NCBI RefSeq assembly: GCF_009177065.1
Contig: NZ_WEZF01000027.1
Span: 1 to 64,000 of the forward strand
Direction of reading: 5' to 3'
Source of the DNA: Tautonia marina
Lineage (GTDB): Bacteria > Planctomycetota > Planctomycetia > Isosphaerales > Isosphaeraceae
DNA: 64,000 nt
Each line of letters starts with the position of its first letter. The first letter of the stretch is position 1. The notes below the pieces were generated by a model, which was given only the letters and a program-made list of their open reading frames with translations, was not told the DNA's origin and made no database searches. The position numbers and the translations under genes were made by a program. Positions 1-9,706 of this stretch are shown here, piece by piece.

Positions 1-633
1 CACCTTTGGCGCGATGCCCGTCTCGCCTACTTCCCCACCGCCGGCACTCCCTCAGGCCCCGACGCCCGCTCCCGCCTGCTCGCCCTCGTCACCGCCACCA
101 TCACCCGGCTCGAAACCCTCCGCCCGCTCGTCTGGGACGACCTCGACCGCCCCGAGGCCGAGGCCATCGAGGTTGCCTCGCTCGTCGATACGACCAAGGA
201 CGGTCAACTCCGCCACCGTTACCGCCGCGACGCCTTCCGCGACTTCCACAAATCCCTCAACGCCCTGACCCGCCTCCGTTCCGAACGCTCGAAAAACGAC
301 GCCCGCGAGCAAACGATGATGCAACGCTCCCGCGCCCATCACGCCGAGCGTCCCGCCTTCGTCCCTCCCCCGCCCGATTCCCGAAACGAACCGCCTCCGG
401 CCCCCGAATCCTCGCCCGAAGATCGCCGTAACCCACAATCGGCCAGCGAGATCCGCAATCCCTCGTCCGACGCCTCCTCCTCCCCCGATCCGCGCACCCT
501 GGGGCGCACCGACGGGCGCACCGAGCCCCTCCGATCCTCCCCCGACCCCCTCCGCAGCGCGACCGAGGCCCCTCGAACCCCTCCCCAAGGCTCCTCCCAG
601 GCCCCCGATCGCCGCGACGACCCCTCGACCTGA
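1..633 (+). CDS. C-terminal part of a hypothetical protein (5' cut by window edge)
   Basis: The frame is open from base 1 to a TGA at 631-633 (210 codons visible), so the start lies outside the window. The first ~120 residues are a soluble helical stretch rich in Arg, Leu and Asp (for example RLETLRPLVWDDLDRPEAEA). The remainder is low-complexity, rich in Pro, Ser, Arg and Glu, and probably disordered. No family was recognised. This frame was chosen over the other open frames because its first part has a normal globular composition and third codon positions are mostly G or C. Confidence 0.6.
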   Translation, partial: HLWRDARLAYFPTAGTPSGPDARSRLLALVTATITRLETLRPLVWDDLDRPEAEAIEVASLVDTTKDGQLRHRYRRDAFRDFHKSLNALTRLRSERSKNDAREQTMMQRSRAHHAERPAFVPPPPDSRNEPPPAPESSPEDRRNPQSASEIRNPSSDASSSPDPRTLGRTDGRTEPLRSSPDPLRSATEAPRTPPQGSSQAPDRRDDPST

Positions 634-862
634 TCGCCCCGTTCCGTTCCCCGTCCGCCGCTCCCCGTCCTCCCCTCGCCCTCGCCTGGCGAGCCCCGCC
701 CCTCCTGCGCGACGAACCGAGCCGCCCTGCCTCCCCGAGCATTTCCGATCTGCCCTCGCTCCCTGATGACGGCATCGCAGTTGCTCCTGTCTCGATCCGT
801 GATTCCGATTTCGTTTGACCCAACCTTTCGCCAATGGCACTCCGCCAGGGAGCAGTTCCGTC

Positions 863-1645
863 ATGGCTTCGGCACACTCGATCCGGCACGCTCAGGAGAC
901 CTCCCGCGTCTCCCAACAGGACCAGCACGGTTCGGCGCCGATCAACGTGGGCGAAACCGAGCGCATCGCCTCGCAGGTCGGCGGCGGCGCCCTGATCGTC
1001 CTTGGCCTGGCCAAAGGGGGGTTGAAGGGCTTGATCACCGCCGGCATCGGCGGGGCCTTGCTCTACCGAGGGACCACCGGCCACTGCTCGCTCTACCAGG
1101 CGATGGGGGTCGATACCTCCGAGCCCGACCAGGGGCCCTCCGGCAGCGTCCCCGCCCAGCACGGCGTTCGGGTCGAGGAAGCCATCCTCATCGACCGCCC
1201 GGCCGAGGAAATTTACACCTACTGGCGCGATCACGCCAACCTCTCCTCCTTCATGAGCGAGGTCGTCTCCGTCACTTCGGCCGACGGCATCCACTCGCAC
1301 TGGGTCGTTGAGGGGCCGCTCGGCGTTCGCCTGGAGTGGGACGCCGAGATCCACCACGACGAACCCGGCCGCCTGATCGCCTGGCGGAGTTTGCCCGGCG
1401 CTCAGGTTGCCACCGCCGGTTCCGTCCACTTTGCCCCCGCCACCGGAGGCCGAGGGACCGAGGTCCGCGTCAACCAGAAGTTCGACCCGCCCGGCGGCAA
1501 GCTCACGGCCCATGTGGCCCGCCTCATCAGTTACGACCCCTCGACCGTTACCCGAGAGAACCTCCGCCGCCTGAAGCAGCTGATGGAGGTCGGCGAGATC
1601 GCCACCGTCCTCGGCCAGCCTTCGGGCCGACCGGCCCCCGGCTGA
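863..1645 (+). CDS. SRPBCC (polyketide cyclase/dehydrase-like) protein with small hydrophobic N-terminal region
   Basis: The product is 260 residues. Residues ~30-70 hold a glycine/alanine-rich hydrophobic segment ending [13 protein letters not shown], like the DUF2892/YgaP-type module often fused to these proteins. Residues ~95-245 look like a START/SRPBCC ligand-binding fold: conserved-looking starts are [20 protein letters not shown] and the WVVEGPLG turn. The frame is open upstream to 815, but ATG 863 follows an AGGGAG at 847-852 and removes a poor N-terminus. The ligand is unknown; such proteins are thought to bind hydrophobic molecules or relate to stress. It is followed by a large palindrome. 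Confidence 0.8.
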   Translation: MASAHSIRHAQETSRVSQQDQHGSAPINVGETERIASQVGGGALIVLGLAKGGLKGLITAGIGGALLYRGTTGHCSLYQAMGVDTSEPDQGPSGSVPAQHGVRVEEAILIDRPAEEIYTYWRDHANLSSFMSEVVSVTSADGIHSHWVVEGPLGVRLEWDAEIHHDEPGRLIAWRSLPGAQVATAGSVHFAPATGGRGTEVRVNQKFDPPGGKLTAHVARLISYDPSTVTRENLRRLKQLMEVGEIATVLGQPSGRPAPG

Positions 1646-1690
1646 TGAGCCAAACGGGGAGCGACCGCCCCCGGCTGTCCCCCCGCTCGG

Positions 1691-1801
1691 GTGGCCCCGG
1701 TTGCTCGCCAACCGGGGCGGCGCAGCCGCAAGAGGCGACGGGAGGCCGCCCCGAGTTCTCTCGTCGCTCCGCGACCCCGGTAGGCGAGCAACCGGGGCCA
1801 C
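1691..1801. repeat. 111-base imperfect palindrome with perfect 19-base arms
   Basis: The outer arms 1691-1709 and 1783-1801 are exact reverse complements. The inner parts (1710-1733 and 1758-1782) are also largely complementary, so the whole element could form one long hairpin. It lies in the gap between the SRPBCC gene and the dehydrogenase, 59 bases before the dehydrogenase start. It looks like a dispersed REP/MITE-like palindrome or a transcript-processing structure. No transposase is nearby. Confidence 0.8.
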
Positions 1802-1859
1802 TCATATTGTTGGCCAATCGACCCGAACGAACCCCCTTTTTGAACAAGGCTCATCCCCG

Positions 1860-3029
1860 ATGAAGGCACTCTGCTGGTACGGCAAGCAAGACGTTCGGGT
1901 GGTCAACGTGCCCGACCCGACCATCCTGAACCCAGGCGACGCGATTCTCCGGATCACCTCGACCGCCATCTGCGGCTCGGACTTGCACCTCTACGACGGC
2001 TTCATCCCGACGATGGCCCCCGGCGACATCCTCGGCCACGAGTTCATGGGAGAGGTCGTCGCCGTCGGCCCGAGCGTCAAGACCCTGAAGGTCGGCGACC
2101 GGGTCGTCGTCCCCTTCCCGATCGCCTGCGGCCACTGTTCCTTCTGCAAGAGCGACCTGTTCGCCCTCTGCGACAACTCGAACCCCAATGCCGCCCTGAC
2201 CGAAGCGGCGTACGGCCACGCCCCGGCCGGCATCTTCGGCTACTCGCACCTGATGGGCGGCTATGCCGGCGGCCAGGCCGAGTACGTCCGCGTCCCTTAT
2301 GCCGACGTTGGGCCGATGAAGGTTCCCGAGTCCCTCACCGATGAACAGGTCCTGTTCCTGACCGACATCTTCCCGACCGGCTACATGGCCGCCGAGCAGG
2401 CGGGTATCTCGCCCGGCGATACCGTCGCCGTCTGGGGATGCGGCCCGGTCGGCCTCTTTGCCATCAAGAGCGCCTTCCTGCTCGGGGCCGAGCGCGTCAT
2501 CGCCATCGACCACTACGATCGCCGCCTCCAGATGGCCCGCGACCACTGTGGCGCCGAGGCCGTCAATTACGAGGAGGTCGATCTGTTCTGGTATCTCAAG
2601 GACACCACCGGTGGCCGAGGTCCCGACGTCTGCATCGACGCCGTCGGCCTCGAAGCCCACGGCCACAGCGTCGATGCCCTGCTCGACTACGCCAAGACCT
2701 CCCTTTACCTCGCCACCGACCGCGCTCGGGTGCTCCGCCAGGCGATCATTGCCTGCCGCAAGGGGGGGACCGTCTCGATCCCCGGCGTTTACGGCGGCCT
2801 GCTCGACAAGGTTCCCTTCGGCGCCGCCTTCAATAAAGGGTTGACCCTGAAGATGGGCCAGACCCACGTCCACCGCTATCTGAAGCCCCTGCTCGATCGG
2901 GTCGAGAAGGGGGAGATCGACACGACCTTCCTCATCACCCACCGCGTCCCGCTCGACCAGGCCCCCGACGCCTACGCCACCTTCCGCGACCAGCCCGACG
3001 AGTGCGTCAAGGTGGTCATGACCCCCTGA
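1860..3029 (+). CDS. Zinc-dependent alcohol dehydrogenase, glutathione-independent formaldehyde dehydrogenase-like
   Basis: This is a 389-residue medium-chain dehydrogenase. Catalytic zinc ligands are visible as C38 in ICGSD and H60-E61 in GHE. The structural zinc loop carries C90, C93, C96 and C104. A Rossmann segment follows ([17 protein letters not shown], ~residues 180-196). Length and the long insertion after the structural loop fit the formaldehyde-dehydrogenase-like branch of the family. The reaction would be NAD(P)-dependent oxidation of an alcohol or aldehyde adduct in the cytoplasm; the substrate is inferred only. FdhD and a formate-dehydrogenase-like oxidoreductase follow on the same strand. 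ATG 1860 was chosen because the family N-terminus MKALCW begins there. Confidence 0.9.
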   Translation: MKALCWYGKQDVRVVNVPDPTILNPGDAILRITSTAICGSDLHLYDGFIPTMAPGDILGHEFMGEVVAVGPSVKTLKVGDRVVVPFPIACGHCSFCKSDLFALCDNSNPNAALTEAAYGHAPAGIFGYSHLMGGYAGGQAEYVRVPYADVGPMKVPESLTDEQVLFLTDIFPTGYMAAEQAGISPGDTVAVWGCGPVGLFAIKSAFLLGAERVIAIDHYDRRLQMARDHCGAEAVNYEEVDLFWYLKDTTGGRGPDVCIDAVGLEAHGHSVDALLDYAKTSLYLATDRARVLRQAIIACRKGGTVSIPGVYGGLLDKVPFGAAFNKGLTLKMGQTHVHRYLKPLLDRVEKGEIDTTFLITHRVPLDQAPDAYATFRDQPDECVKVVMTP

Positions 3030-3177
3030 CCCGTTCGAGTCGGATCAAGAGAGGGGGCTTTGGGAGATCGGCCCGTTGAGCCTCGCCTTCCGGCGGGTAT
3101 GATAGAGCAGACAACAGATGCTGAGATCGCCTCGATCAGCCCTCGATTCCTTCTGCCCGTCTGGAGGGCCGGTGCCC

Positions 3178-4086
3178 ATGTCCGGTCCGGAGTCCGTGCG
3201 AACCCGAGTGCAGCGCGTCCGAGCCCACGGCGGCGAGGCGGAGATCCTCTGGGATCGCCTCGCCCCCGAGGAGCCGATGGAGATCCGGCTCGGCTTCGGC
3301 CCGATCGACCGCCGAGCGGTTCGGACCATCGGCATCACCATGCGGACCCCCGGCCACGACGCGGAGCTGGCCGTCGGCTTCCTGCTCAATGAGCGGGTCA
3401 TCCCCTCGCCCGAGGCCATCGACGAGGTCGCCCGCGAGGAACCCGAGGACGCCGGCCGGTCGCTCGACCGGATCATCCGGGTCGACCTGAAACCGGGGGT
3501 CGAGGTCGATCTGGAACGCTTCGCCCGCAATGTCTTGACCAACTCCAGTTGCGGCGTCTGCGGGACCGCCACCCTCCGCGCCCTGAACCTCGACGGATGC
3601 CGGCCGAACCCAGGCCACGGGCCGGTCGTCGAGGCCGAGACGATCCATCGCCTGCCCGCCTTGCTCCGTGACTACCAGCGTGTCTTCGTCGAGACCGGCG
3701 GCCTGCACGCCGCCGCCCTGCTCGACGCCCACGGTTCCCTGATCGCCGCCCGGGAGGACATCGGCCGCCACAACACCGTCGACAAGCTCATCGGCGCCCG
3801 GGCCCTGGGAACCCTCGACGGTCCCCACCCCGACGCCGATCCGGCCATCCTGCTCGTGAGCGGCCGGGCCGGGTTCGAGATCGTTCAGAAGGCCGTCACC
3901 GCTCGACTCCCGATCGTCGCCGCCGTCGGTGCCCCGTCGAGCCTGGCGGTTGAGGTGGCCGAGACCTTCGGCCTGACTCTTTGCGGCTTCGTTGGTCCCG
4001 ATCGGTTCAACGTCTACAGCGCCCCGTGGCGGGTCCGGGTCCGGGTCGAGGCCGCCTCGATCTCGACCGCCGATCCTGCCCGCTGA
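3178..4086 (+). CDS. fdhD: Formate dehydrogenase accessory sulfurtransferase FdhD
   Basis: The product is 302 residues. FdhD transfers sulfur from the cysteine desulfurase to the bis-MGD molybdenum cofactor, which formate dehydrogenases of this type need for activity. The key pair of cysteines is present as C125-G-V-C128 in the TNSSCGVCGTA loop. Family blocks GGLHAAAL, EDIGRHNTVDKLIG and LLVSGRAGFEIVQKA follow in order. The frame is open from 3118, but ATG 3178 has a GGAGG at 3162-3166 and gives a family-like N-terminus. It lies 45 bases ahead of the molybdopterin oxidoreductase, its likely client. Confidence 0.93.
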   Translation: MSGPESVRTRVQRVRAHGGEAEILWDRLAPEEPMEIRLGFGPIDRRAVRTIGITMRTPGHDAELAVGFLLNERVIPSPEAIDEVAREEPEDAGRSLDRIIRVDLKPGVEVDLERFARNVLTNSSCGVCGTATLRALNLDGCRPNPGHGPVVEAETIHRLPALLRDYQRVFVETGGLHAAALLDAHGSLIAAREDIGRHNTVDKLIGARALGTLDGPHPDADPAILLVSGRAGFEIVQKAVTARLPIVAAVGAPSSLAVEVAETFGLTLCGFVGPDRFNVYSAPWRVRVRVEAASISTADPAR

Positions 4087-4131
4087 CCCCGCCCCTTTGT
4101 GCCTTGCTTGCGATCTGCGGAGGCTCTTCCC

Positions 4132-6519
4132 ATGGCGCCCGACTCTCGCGACAACTCGCCGAAGCTGCCCCCGACGAGCTCGGAGTCTCCTTCGCTTCCG
4201 CCGAACCCGTTCGACGACGACCACGGCCACCCCAGCGACGAACCGCCGACCGCCTTCTCCGAACTGCACCTGAAGAAGCCCGAGCACAAGGCCGCCGGGC
4301 CCGAGGCCGTCTTCCACGCCATGAAGAAGGTCACCCGAGAGGCCGGCCTCGTCCGAGGGTTGAACATCCTCACTCACGTCAACCAGGACGGCGGCTTCGA
4401 CTGCCCGAGCTGCGCCTGGCCCGACCCCGAGCCCGGCGAGCGGACCAGCTTCGAGTTCTGCGAGAACGGCGCCAAGGCCGTCGCCGCCGAGACGACCACC
4501 AAGCGGGTCGATCGGGCCTTCTTCGCCCGTCACTCCGTCGCCGACTTGGCCGCGCACGGCGACGACTGGCTCGACGCCCAGGGACGCCTGGCCGAGCCGA
4601 TGGTCCTCCGCCCCGGCGCGACCCACTACGAGCCGATCGCCTGGGACGACGCCTTCCGCCTCGTCGCCGACGAGCTGAACGCGCTGGCCTCCCCCGACGA
4701 GGCCGTCTTCTACACCTCGGGCCGAACCAGCAACGAGGCCGCATTCCTCTATCAGTTGTTCGTCCGCCAGTACGGCACGAACAACCTGCCCGACTGCTCG
4801 AACCTCTGCCACGAGTCGAGCGGCGCGGCCCTCGGCCTGACGCTCGGCGTGGGGAAGGGGTCGGTCCATCTCGACGACTTCGCCAAGGCGGACATCATCC
4901 TCCTCGTCGGCCAGAATCCCGGCACGAACCACCCGAGGATGCTCACGACCCTGCAAAACGCGGTCGAGCACGGGGCGAAGCTCGTGGCCATCAACCCGTT
5001 GAAGGAGGCGGGCCTGCTCGCCTTTGCCCACCCGCAGCAGGTCCGGGGGATGCTCGGCTTCGCCACGACGCTGGCCGACACGTATCTGCAGGTCAAGATC
5101 AATGGCGATCAGGCCCTGTTCCGCGGCCTGGCCAAGGCCCTGTTCGACGAGATGCTTCACGAGCGCGGCGACGCGATCGACCGCGTGTTCATCAATGAGC
5201 ATACCTCCGGGTTCGACGCCTACCGCGAGGTCGTCGAGCAAACGACCTGGGTCGAAATCGTTCGCCTAAGCGGCATCGAGCGCGAGGAGATCGAGGCCCT
5301 CGCCCGCCGCCTGGCCGAGACCGACCGTATTATCTGCTGCTGGGCGATGGGCCTGACCCAGCACAAAAACTCGGTGGCCACGATTCAAGAGGTCGTCAAT
5401 CTTTTACTCCTGCGCGGGGCGCTCGGCAAGCCCGGCTCGGGGGTTTGTCCGGTCCGGGGGCACAGCAACGTGCAGGGGGACCGGACGATGGGCATCTGGG
5501 AACGGATGCCCGACCGCTGGCTCGATCGCCTCGGCGCGGCCTTCAACTTCGACCCACCCCGGCATCATGGCTTCGACGTGGTGCAGTCGATCCAGGCGAT
5601 GCACGAGGGGAAAGCCCACGTCTTCTTCGGGCTCGGCGGCAACTTCCTTTCGGCCAGCCCCGATACCCACTTCACGGCCGAGGCCCTGCGCCGCTGCCGC
5701 CTGACGGCGCAGGTTTCGACGAAGCTCAACCGCTCGCACCTCGTCACCGGCCACACGGCCTTGATCCTGCCGTGCCTCGGCCGGAGCGAGCGCGACGTGC
5801 AAGGTGGGGTCGAACAGTTCGTGACCGTCGAGAACTCGATGGGGATCGTCCACCAGTCGCACGGCGGCTTCTCGCCCGCCTCGTCCCACCTGCTGAGCGA
5901 ACCGGTCATGATCGCCCGATTGGCGGTGGAGACGCTCAAGGAGCGATCGACGGTCCCCTGGGAGTGGCTTGTTGAGGATTACGACCGCATCCGGGACGCC
6001 ATCGAACGCGTCGTCCCCGGCTTCGACGACTACAACGATCGGGTCCGCCACCCCGGCGGTTTCGCCCTGGAACACCCGGTCCGCGAGCGACGATTTCCGA
6101 CGTGGGACGGCAAGGCCCACTTCACCCCCGCCCCCTTGACCGGGATCGAGCCCGAGCCCGGCCAGTTGCTCCTGATGACCATTCGCAGTCATGATCAGTT
6201 CAACACAACCGTCTACAGCCGAGACGACCGCTACCGAGGCATCCGCAACGAGCGCCGGGTCGTCTTCATGAATCAAGACGACATGCACGATCGTGGCCTG
6301 GAGCCTCAGCAGAGCGTCGATCTGACCGGGATCGATCCGCAGGGCCGCACCCGGATTGCCCGACATTTCCGGGCCATTCCCTACGACATCCCCCGAGGCT
6401 GCGCGGCTGCCTACTTCCCCGAAGCCAATGTGCTGGTCCCCATCGACAGCACGGCCGAGATCAGCAATACGCCGACCTCGAAATCCGTGGTGATTACCGT
6501 CGCGCCATCGAGTGATTGA
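4132..6519 (+). CDS. FdhF/YdeP-family molybdopterin oxidoreductase
   Basis: The product is 795 residues and belongs to the formate dehydrogenase alpha/YdeP family. A short cysteine motif C91-P-S-C94-AWPDP lies near the N-terminus in place of a full four-cysteine cluster motif. The molybdopterin domain carries GRTSNEAAFLYQLFVRQYG and the NLCHESSG block; a C-terminal dinucleotide-binding domain starts near residue 680 (LLLMTIRSHDQFNT). The substrate is not certain: YdeP-type proteins are formate-dehydrogenase-like but not proven formate oxidisers. ATG 4132 follows a GGAGG at ~4119. Adjacent fdhD supports cofactor sulfuration. Confidence 0.9.
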   Translation: MAPDSRDNSPKLPPTSSESPSLPPNPFDDDHGHPSDEPPTAFSELHLKKPEHKAAGPEAVFHAMKKVTREAGLVRGLNILTHVNQDGGFDCPSCAWPDPEPGERTSFEFCENGAKAVAAETTTKRVDRAFFARHSVADLAAHGDDWLDAQGRLAEPMVLRPGATHYEPIAWDDAFRLVADELNALASPDEAVFYTSGRTSNEAAFLYQLFVRQYGTNNLPDCSNLCHESSGAALGLTLGVGKGSVHLDDFAKADIILLVGQNPGTNHPRMLTTLQNAVEHGAKLVAINPLKEAGLLAFAHPQQVRGMLGFATTLADTYLQVKINGDQALFRGLAKALFDEMLHERGDAIDRVFINEHTSGFDAYREVVEQTTWVEIVRLSGIEREEIEALARRLAETDRIICCWAMGLTQHKNSVATIQEVVNLLLLRGALGKPGSGVCPVRGHSNVQGDRTMGIWERMPDRWLDRLGAAFNFDPPRHHGFDVVQSIQAMHEGKAHVFFGLGGNFLSASPDTHFTAEALRRCRLTAQVSTKLNRSHLVTGHTALILPCLGRSERDVQGGVEQFVTVENSMGIVHQSHGGFSPASSHLLSEPVMIARLAVETLKERSTVPWEWLVEDYDRIRDAIERVVPGFDDYNDRVRHPGGFALEHPVRERRFPTWDGKAHFTPAPLTGIEPEPGQLLLMTIRSHDQFNTTVYSRDDRYRGIRNERRVVFMNQDDMHDRGLEPQQSVDLTGIDPQGRTRIARHFRAIPYDIPRGCAAAYFPEANVLVPIDSTAEISNTPTSKSVVITVAPSSD

Positions 6520-6542
6520 TGGTTTTGAATGTTTTCCAAAAA

Positions 6543-7877
6543 TTAAATGTTCGTTTTTTCACGAGTTGCCGTTGGTTTCTCCTGTTCCGGAGGGTCAACG
6601 GGTCGAGAGGGAACGCGGGTCCAGCGGTCTTTCAAACGGAGGAAGGGGCGTTCGAAGCGGGAGTACGACAGGGCGGCCAGCCCGACGGTCAGCGCCGGAG
6701 CCATCAGGGTCACGATTGGGCCGATGTCGGGAATCGACCGCAGGGCGAACCCGATCCACTCGGCGATTCCCAGCGCGATCTCGTGGAACAGATAGAGGCC
6801 GAAGCTGATCTTGCCGAGCCAGACGAGGGTCGGCCGACGGAGGAGGGCCGTCCAGGGATCTCGGGCCGAGGCGGCCCAGGCGACCAAAGCAACGGCCCAT
6901 CCCCAGATCAGGATGTAATCAATCGCCTGGCTCCACGGGCCGCCGCGAGCCAGGGGGACCGTGAACAGGGCGACCAGCCCGAGCACGACCACGGCCCGCC
7001 CGATCCAAAGGCCCGACCGTCCCAGGTCGGGCAGCCGGTGGGTGACGAGGGCGAGCGCGACCCCGGCCAGCAGCGTATCGAGATGAACGATGGTGTTGAA
7101 CCGGAGTAACAAGGGGTTGGCCTCCGACAGGGCCAGGGCGTATCGGGCGACGATCGCCGCGGCCATCATCAGGGCGATCAGCACGCCCCGGCTTCTCGGC
7201 CCAACCCAGGCAATCAGCAGGGGGACGACCAGGTAGAACTGCTCCTCGACACAGATGCTCCAGAGGACCCCGGCCGAGTCGGCCGGCAACGGCCCCTGGA
7301 ACCCCATCGACCAGTTGCCCAGAAAGAGGAGGAAGTAGGGGAGTTGCGCCAGGGCCTCGGGGCTCCACATTCGGGGGCCGAGCCCAACCCCGCTCCGAAT
7401 CAAGGGCATCAGGCTCCAGCAAATCAGGATCACCAGGTAATACAAGGGCCAGATGCGCAGCAGTCGTCGGACCCAGAAGGCGCGGAGATCGACGCGGCCG
7501 TAACGCGATCGCTCACGGAGCAGGAGGGTGGCGATCAGGTAGCCGCTGAGCACGAAGAAGATCTGGACACCGATCCACCCATTCTCGCGCAAGGTGGAGA
7601 CAAGCACGGGAACCCGGAAGCCGATTGAGCCCAGGCCCATGAGTTCCAGCAGCGGGTCGAGCGTGATCGAGACGATCAGACCGAGGGTCTGCGTGATGAA
7701 TCCGAGCAGGTCGAGCTTGCGATCGTGGAAGACGTAGACCAGGGCGATCGCCACGGCGCGCAGGCCATCCAGCTCGGGGAAGTAGACCCGACGGGCGGCC
7801 CAGCCGGCCTCGGATCCGGGAGGGGTGGACTCCCGAGATCGAGGCCCCGGACGGTCGGGGCTCGTCGGCATCGCCAT
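6543..7877 (-). CDS. Acyltransferase 3 family membrane protein (OafA/YrhL type)
   Basis: The product is 444 residues. An integral membrane O-acyltransferase is indicated by the N-terminal ELDGLRAVAIALVYVFHD block, whose His is the usual essential residue. It is followed by about ten hydrophobic segments, including GVQIFFVLSGYLIATLLL and RRLLRIWPLYYLVI. Family members acylate cell-surface polysaccharides or other exported glycans; the acceptor here is unknown. The start ATG at 7877 has a GGAAGGAA ahead of it. It converges on the molybdopterin oxidoreductase with only 23 bases between the stops. The C-terminal ~35 residues are hydrophilic. Confidence 0.9.
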   Translation of the reverse strand: MAMPTSPDRPGPRSRESTPPGSEAGWAARRVYFPELDGLRAVAIALVYVFHDRKLDLLGFITQTLGLIVSITLDPLLELMGLGSIGFRVPVLVSTLRENGWIGVQIFFVLSGYLIATLLLRERSRYGRVDLRAFWVRRLLRIWPLYYLVILICWSLMPLIRSGVGLGPRMWSPEALAQLPYFLLFLGNWSMGFQGPLPADSAGVLWSICVEEQFYLVVPLLIAWVGPRSRGVLIALMMAAAIVARYALALSEANPLLLRFNTIVHLDTLLAGVALALVTHRLPDLGRSGLWIGRAVVVLGLVALFTVPLARGGPWSQAIDYILIWGWAVALVAWAASARDPWTALLRRPTLVWLGKISFGLYLFHEIALGIAEWIGFALRSIPDIGPIVTLMAPALTVGLAALSYSRFERPFLRLKDRWTRVPSRPVDPPEQEKPTATREKTNI

Positions 7878-8138
7878 CGTGTTTCCTTCCGGCCGGTCTT
7901 GGGCGGTGCGGGACCGATTGCGAGCCTAGCGGATTTCGGCCGTCGGGGGAACCGTGTGGCGGGAGCGTCGATCAACGCCGGGGAGAGGACGCGAGCGACC
8001 CCGGCGCGATCTTGGAGCGGATCATTCGTCTCAACGCAACCGCCCGAAGGCGGCTCAGCGGTCCCGGCCGAGCGGACCGGGCACGCCTGCGTCCTTCGGG
8101 CGTGGGGAGTGATTGCTGAGAGGGCCCCGGGGAGGACG

Positions 8139-8486
8139 TTACTGGTCGCTCAGGGCGTCGGGCACATAACCTTCGGTCTCGGTGCTGGTGGCCCCTTCGT
8201 TAACCTCGACCTCTCGCTTGACCTTCACCTCTTCCTCAACGGTGACATCGGTGGTGCTGACTTCCTCGCCTACGACCTCGCCGGTCTCGTTATTCCGGAT
8301 GCGTTTGACTTCCTCAACCGTGTAGGTGGTTTCGTCAACGTCGGCCGTGCGGGTGGCAGTTCCTTCCTCGACACCGGTGACACCCTCGACGGCTCGCTCG
8401 GCGTCGGAACCCTCGCAACCGGCGAGGATCAGAGGGATGATGGCGGAGAATGCGGCTAGGGGCATCCATTTCGATCGAGTGAACAT
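8139..8486 (-). CDS. Small acidic lipoprotein, unknown function
   Basis: The product is 115 residues. An N-terminal signal with the lipobox LILAGC (Cys about residue 24) marks it as a predicted lipoprotein. The mature part is short and highly charged, with heptad-like alternation of Val/Glu/Lys (TVEEEVKVKREVEV) that may form beta strands or a coil. No homologous family was recognised. The start at 8486 has a strong AAAAGGAGAG ribosome site. It stands alone between the acyltransferase and the LERR-motif protein, both also on the minus strand. Confidence 0.8.
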   Translation of the reverse strand: MFTRSKWMPLAAFSAIIPLILAGCEGSDAERAVEGVTGVEEGTATRTADVDETTYTVEEVKRIRNNETGEVVGEEVSTTDVTVEEEVKVKREVEVNEGATSTETEGYVPDALSDQ

Positions 8487-8628
8487 GCTGCTCTCCTTTT
8501 GAAATTGGGATCGGGCCGCATTCGTTGCGCGGCGGCCCGATCGCCAGGATCAGGTGGGATTCCCTCACGGGAGAGAGCAGATGAGCAATTGCTGTGCCGA
8601 AGATGGGCTGGGCTCGATGGCGAGCGAG

Positions 8629-9366
8629 TCAGAACACCCCGTTGCCGGGGGCTCCCCCGAGCGGAGGACCCGTCGGCCGAAGGGCGGCGGGCTGGGGAGC
8701 GACCGGGGCGAGTGGGGATTGCAGGCCGAGCAATTCAGCCCGAGAGATCGGGCGGCCGACCCCCATCGCCGTCTGGACGACCAGGGCGTAATCGTTGGTC
8801 ATGACCGGAACGGGGCGGTTTGATCCGGAGGCGGTGCGGGCCAGGGCGGTCAGGCCGTCGGTGATGACGGTGATCGTCTCCTCCGAGGCCCCGGCCGAGG
8901 TAAGCAGGCGGTTGGTGGCGAAGTTCATCGACGTGACCGTCTGCGGGTTGACCGAGCTTTGTGCAATCGCGTTGCGGAGCTGGTCGATGAACCCCTCGGC
9001 GATCGGTTCCGCAGGCGGGCTAAGCTGACCGACGAGGCCGACCAGCTCGACCTGGATCGCGGTAACGGCCTCGGTGGGCAGCTCCCGGTTCGGGTCGAGC
9101 ATTTGGAGGAAGGCGGGCAGGCGTTCGATGCGTTGCAGACGCATCTGAATCACCTCGTCACGCGATTCTTGCAAGGCCTGTTCCTGGGCCAGGGCCTGCG
9201 CGGCCGCTCGGGCTCGGAAGCCTTGCGGGCGATTCGCGGCCGTCTGGCTAGCCTCGGCGGTCGAGACGATCGGCGCGGCGGCGTTGACCACCTCGACCGT
9301 ACTGAGCAACTGGCGGCGTTCCAGGCCCTCGGAACCGGGGACGAAGCGGCGTCGGCGGCGGTCCAT
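8629..9366 (-). CDS. Exported protein with planctomycete LEPR-xLL-type N-terminal motif
   Basis: The product is 245 residues. It begins with a basic stretch (MDRRRRRF) followed by GLERRQLLS, a version of the LEPR-xLL motif found at the N-terminus of many planctomycete surface or secreted proteins. The remainder is mostly alpha-helical, with an Ala/Gln-rich segment near residue 50-70 and a Pro/Gly-rich tail. ATG 9366 was chosen because AAGGAGG sits about 8 bases upstream; the frame stays open to 9525 but that extension is Pro/Arg-rich and lacks a ribosome site. No enzymatic domain was recognised. Confidence 0.78.
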   Translation of the reverse strand: MDRRRRRFVPGSEGLERRQLLSTVEVVNAAAPIVSTAEASQTAANRPQGFRARAAAQALAQEQALQESRDEVIQMRLQRIERLPAFLQMLDPNRELPTEAVTAIQVELVGLVGQLSPPAEPIAEGFIDQLRNAIAQSSVNPQTVTSMNFATNRLLTSAGASEETITVITDGLTALARTASGSNRPVPVMTNDYALVVQTAMGVGRPISRAELLGLQSPLAPVAPQPAALRPTGPPLGGAPGNGVF

Positions 9367-9706
9367 CGCTCGGGCCTCCTTTGGGGGGGCGAGTCGTCGG
9401 CACGGGGCGATCGGGCGCGATCGGCTCGGGCCGGGCGAGTCGGGAAACGATTGCGCCCCGTATCGCCGCGTTCTCGATACGAGGAACGGCGGAAGGTCTG
9501 GGACGAATCGAGGATTGTCCGTCACTTCAAGGGTCGGCCGATGGGCAGCCGACGAGCGTCCGTCGGGAGATGAAGCAGTATCTCTACCACAGTCCTGCTG
9601 ACTCGGCGAGAGCAGTTTCTCTCGAAGAGGAGCCCCGGAGCCTCCCTCACCCCGGTCCGCTCCCCCGCGATCGGGGGAGCGGGAGACAGAACCGTCTCAG
9701 GTACGA
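9367..9706. other. Gene-free interval between two minus-strand genes
   Basis: The 340 bases between the start of the LERR-motif gene and the end of the ABC permease hold no convincing gene. Open frames here are antisense-type artefacts of high GC. The only structure seen is the hairpin at 9659-9680. Confidence 0.5.
9659..9680 (-). terminator. GC-rich hairpin downstream of the ABC exporter operon, REP-like
   Basis: Arms 9659-9667 and 9672-9680 form a perfect 9-base stem with a CGAT loop, 27 bases past the permease stop at 9707. There is no U-tract. The surrounding bases (CCCTCACCCCGGTCCGCTC) resemble the widespread REP-like element seen downstream of genes in many bacteria. It probably stabilises or ends the transcript. 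Confidence 0.55.
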
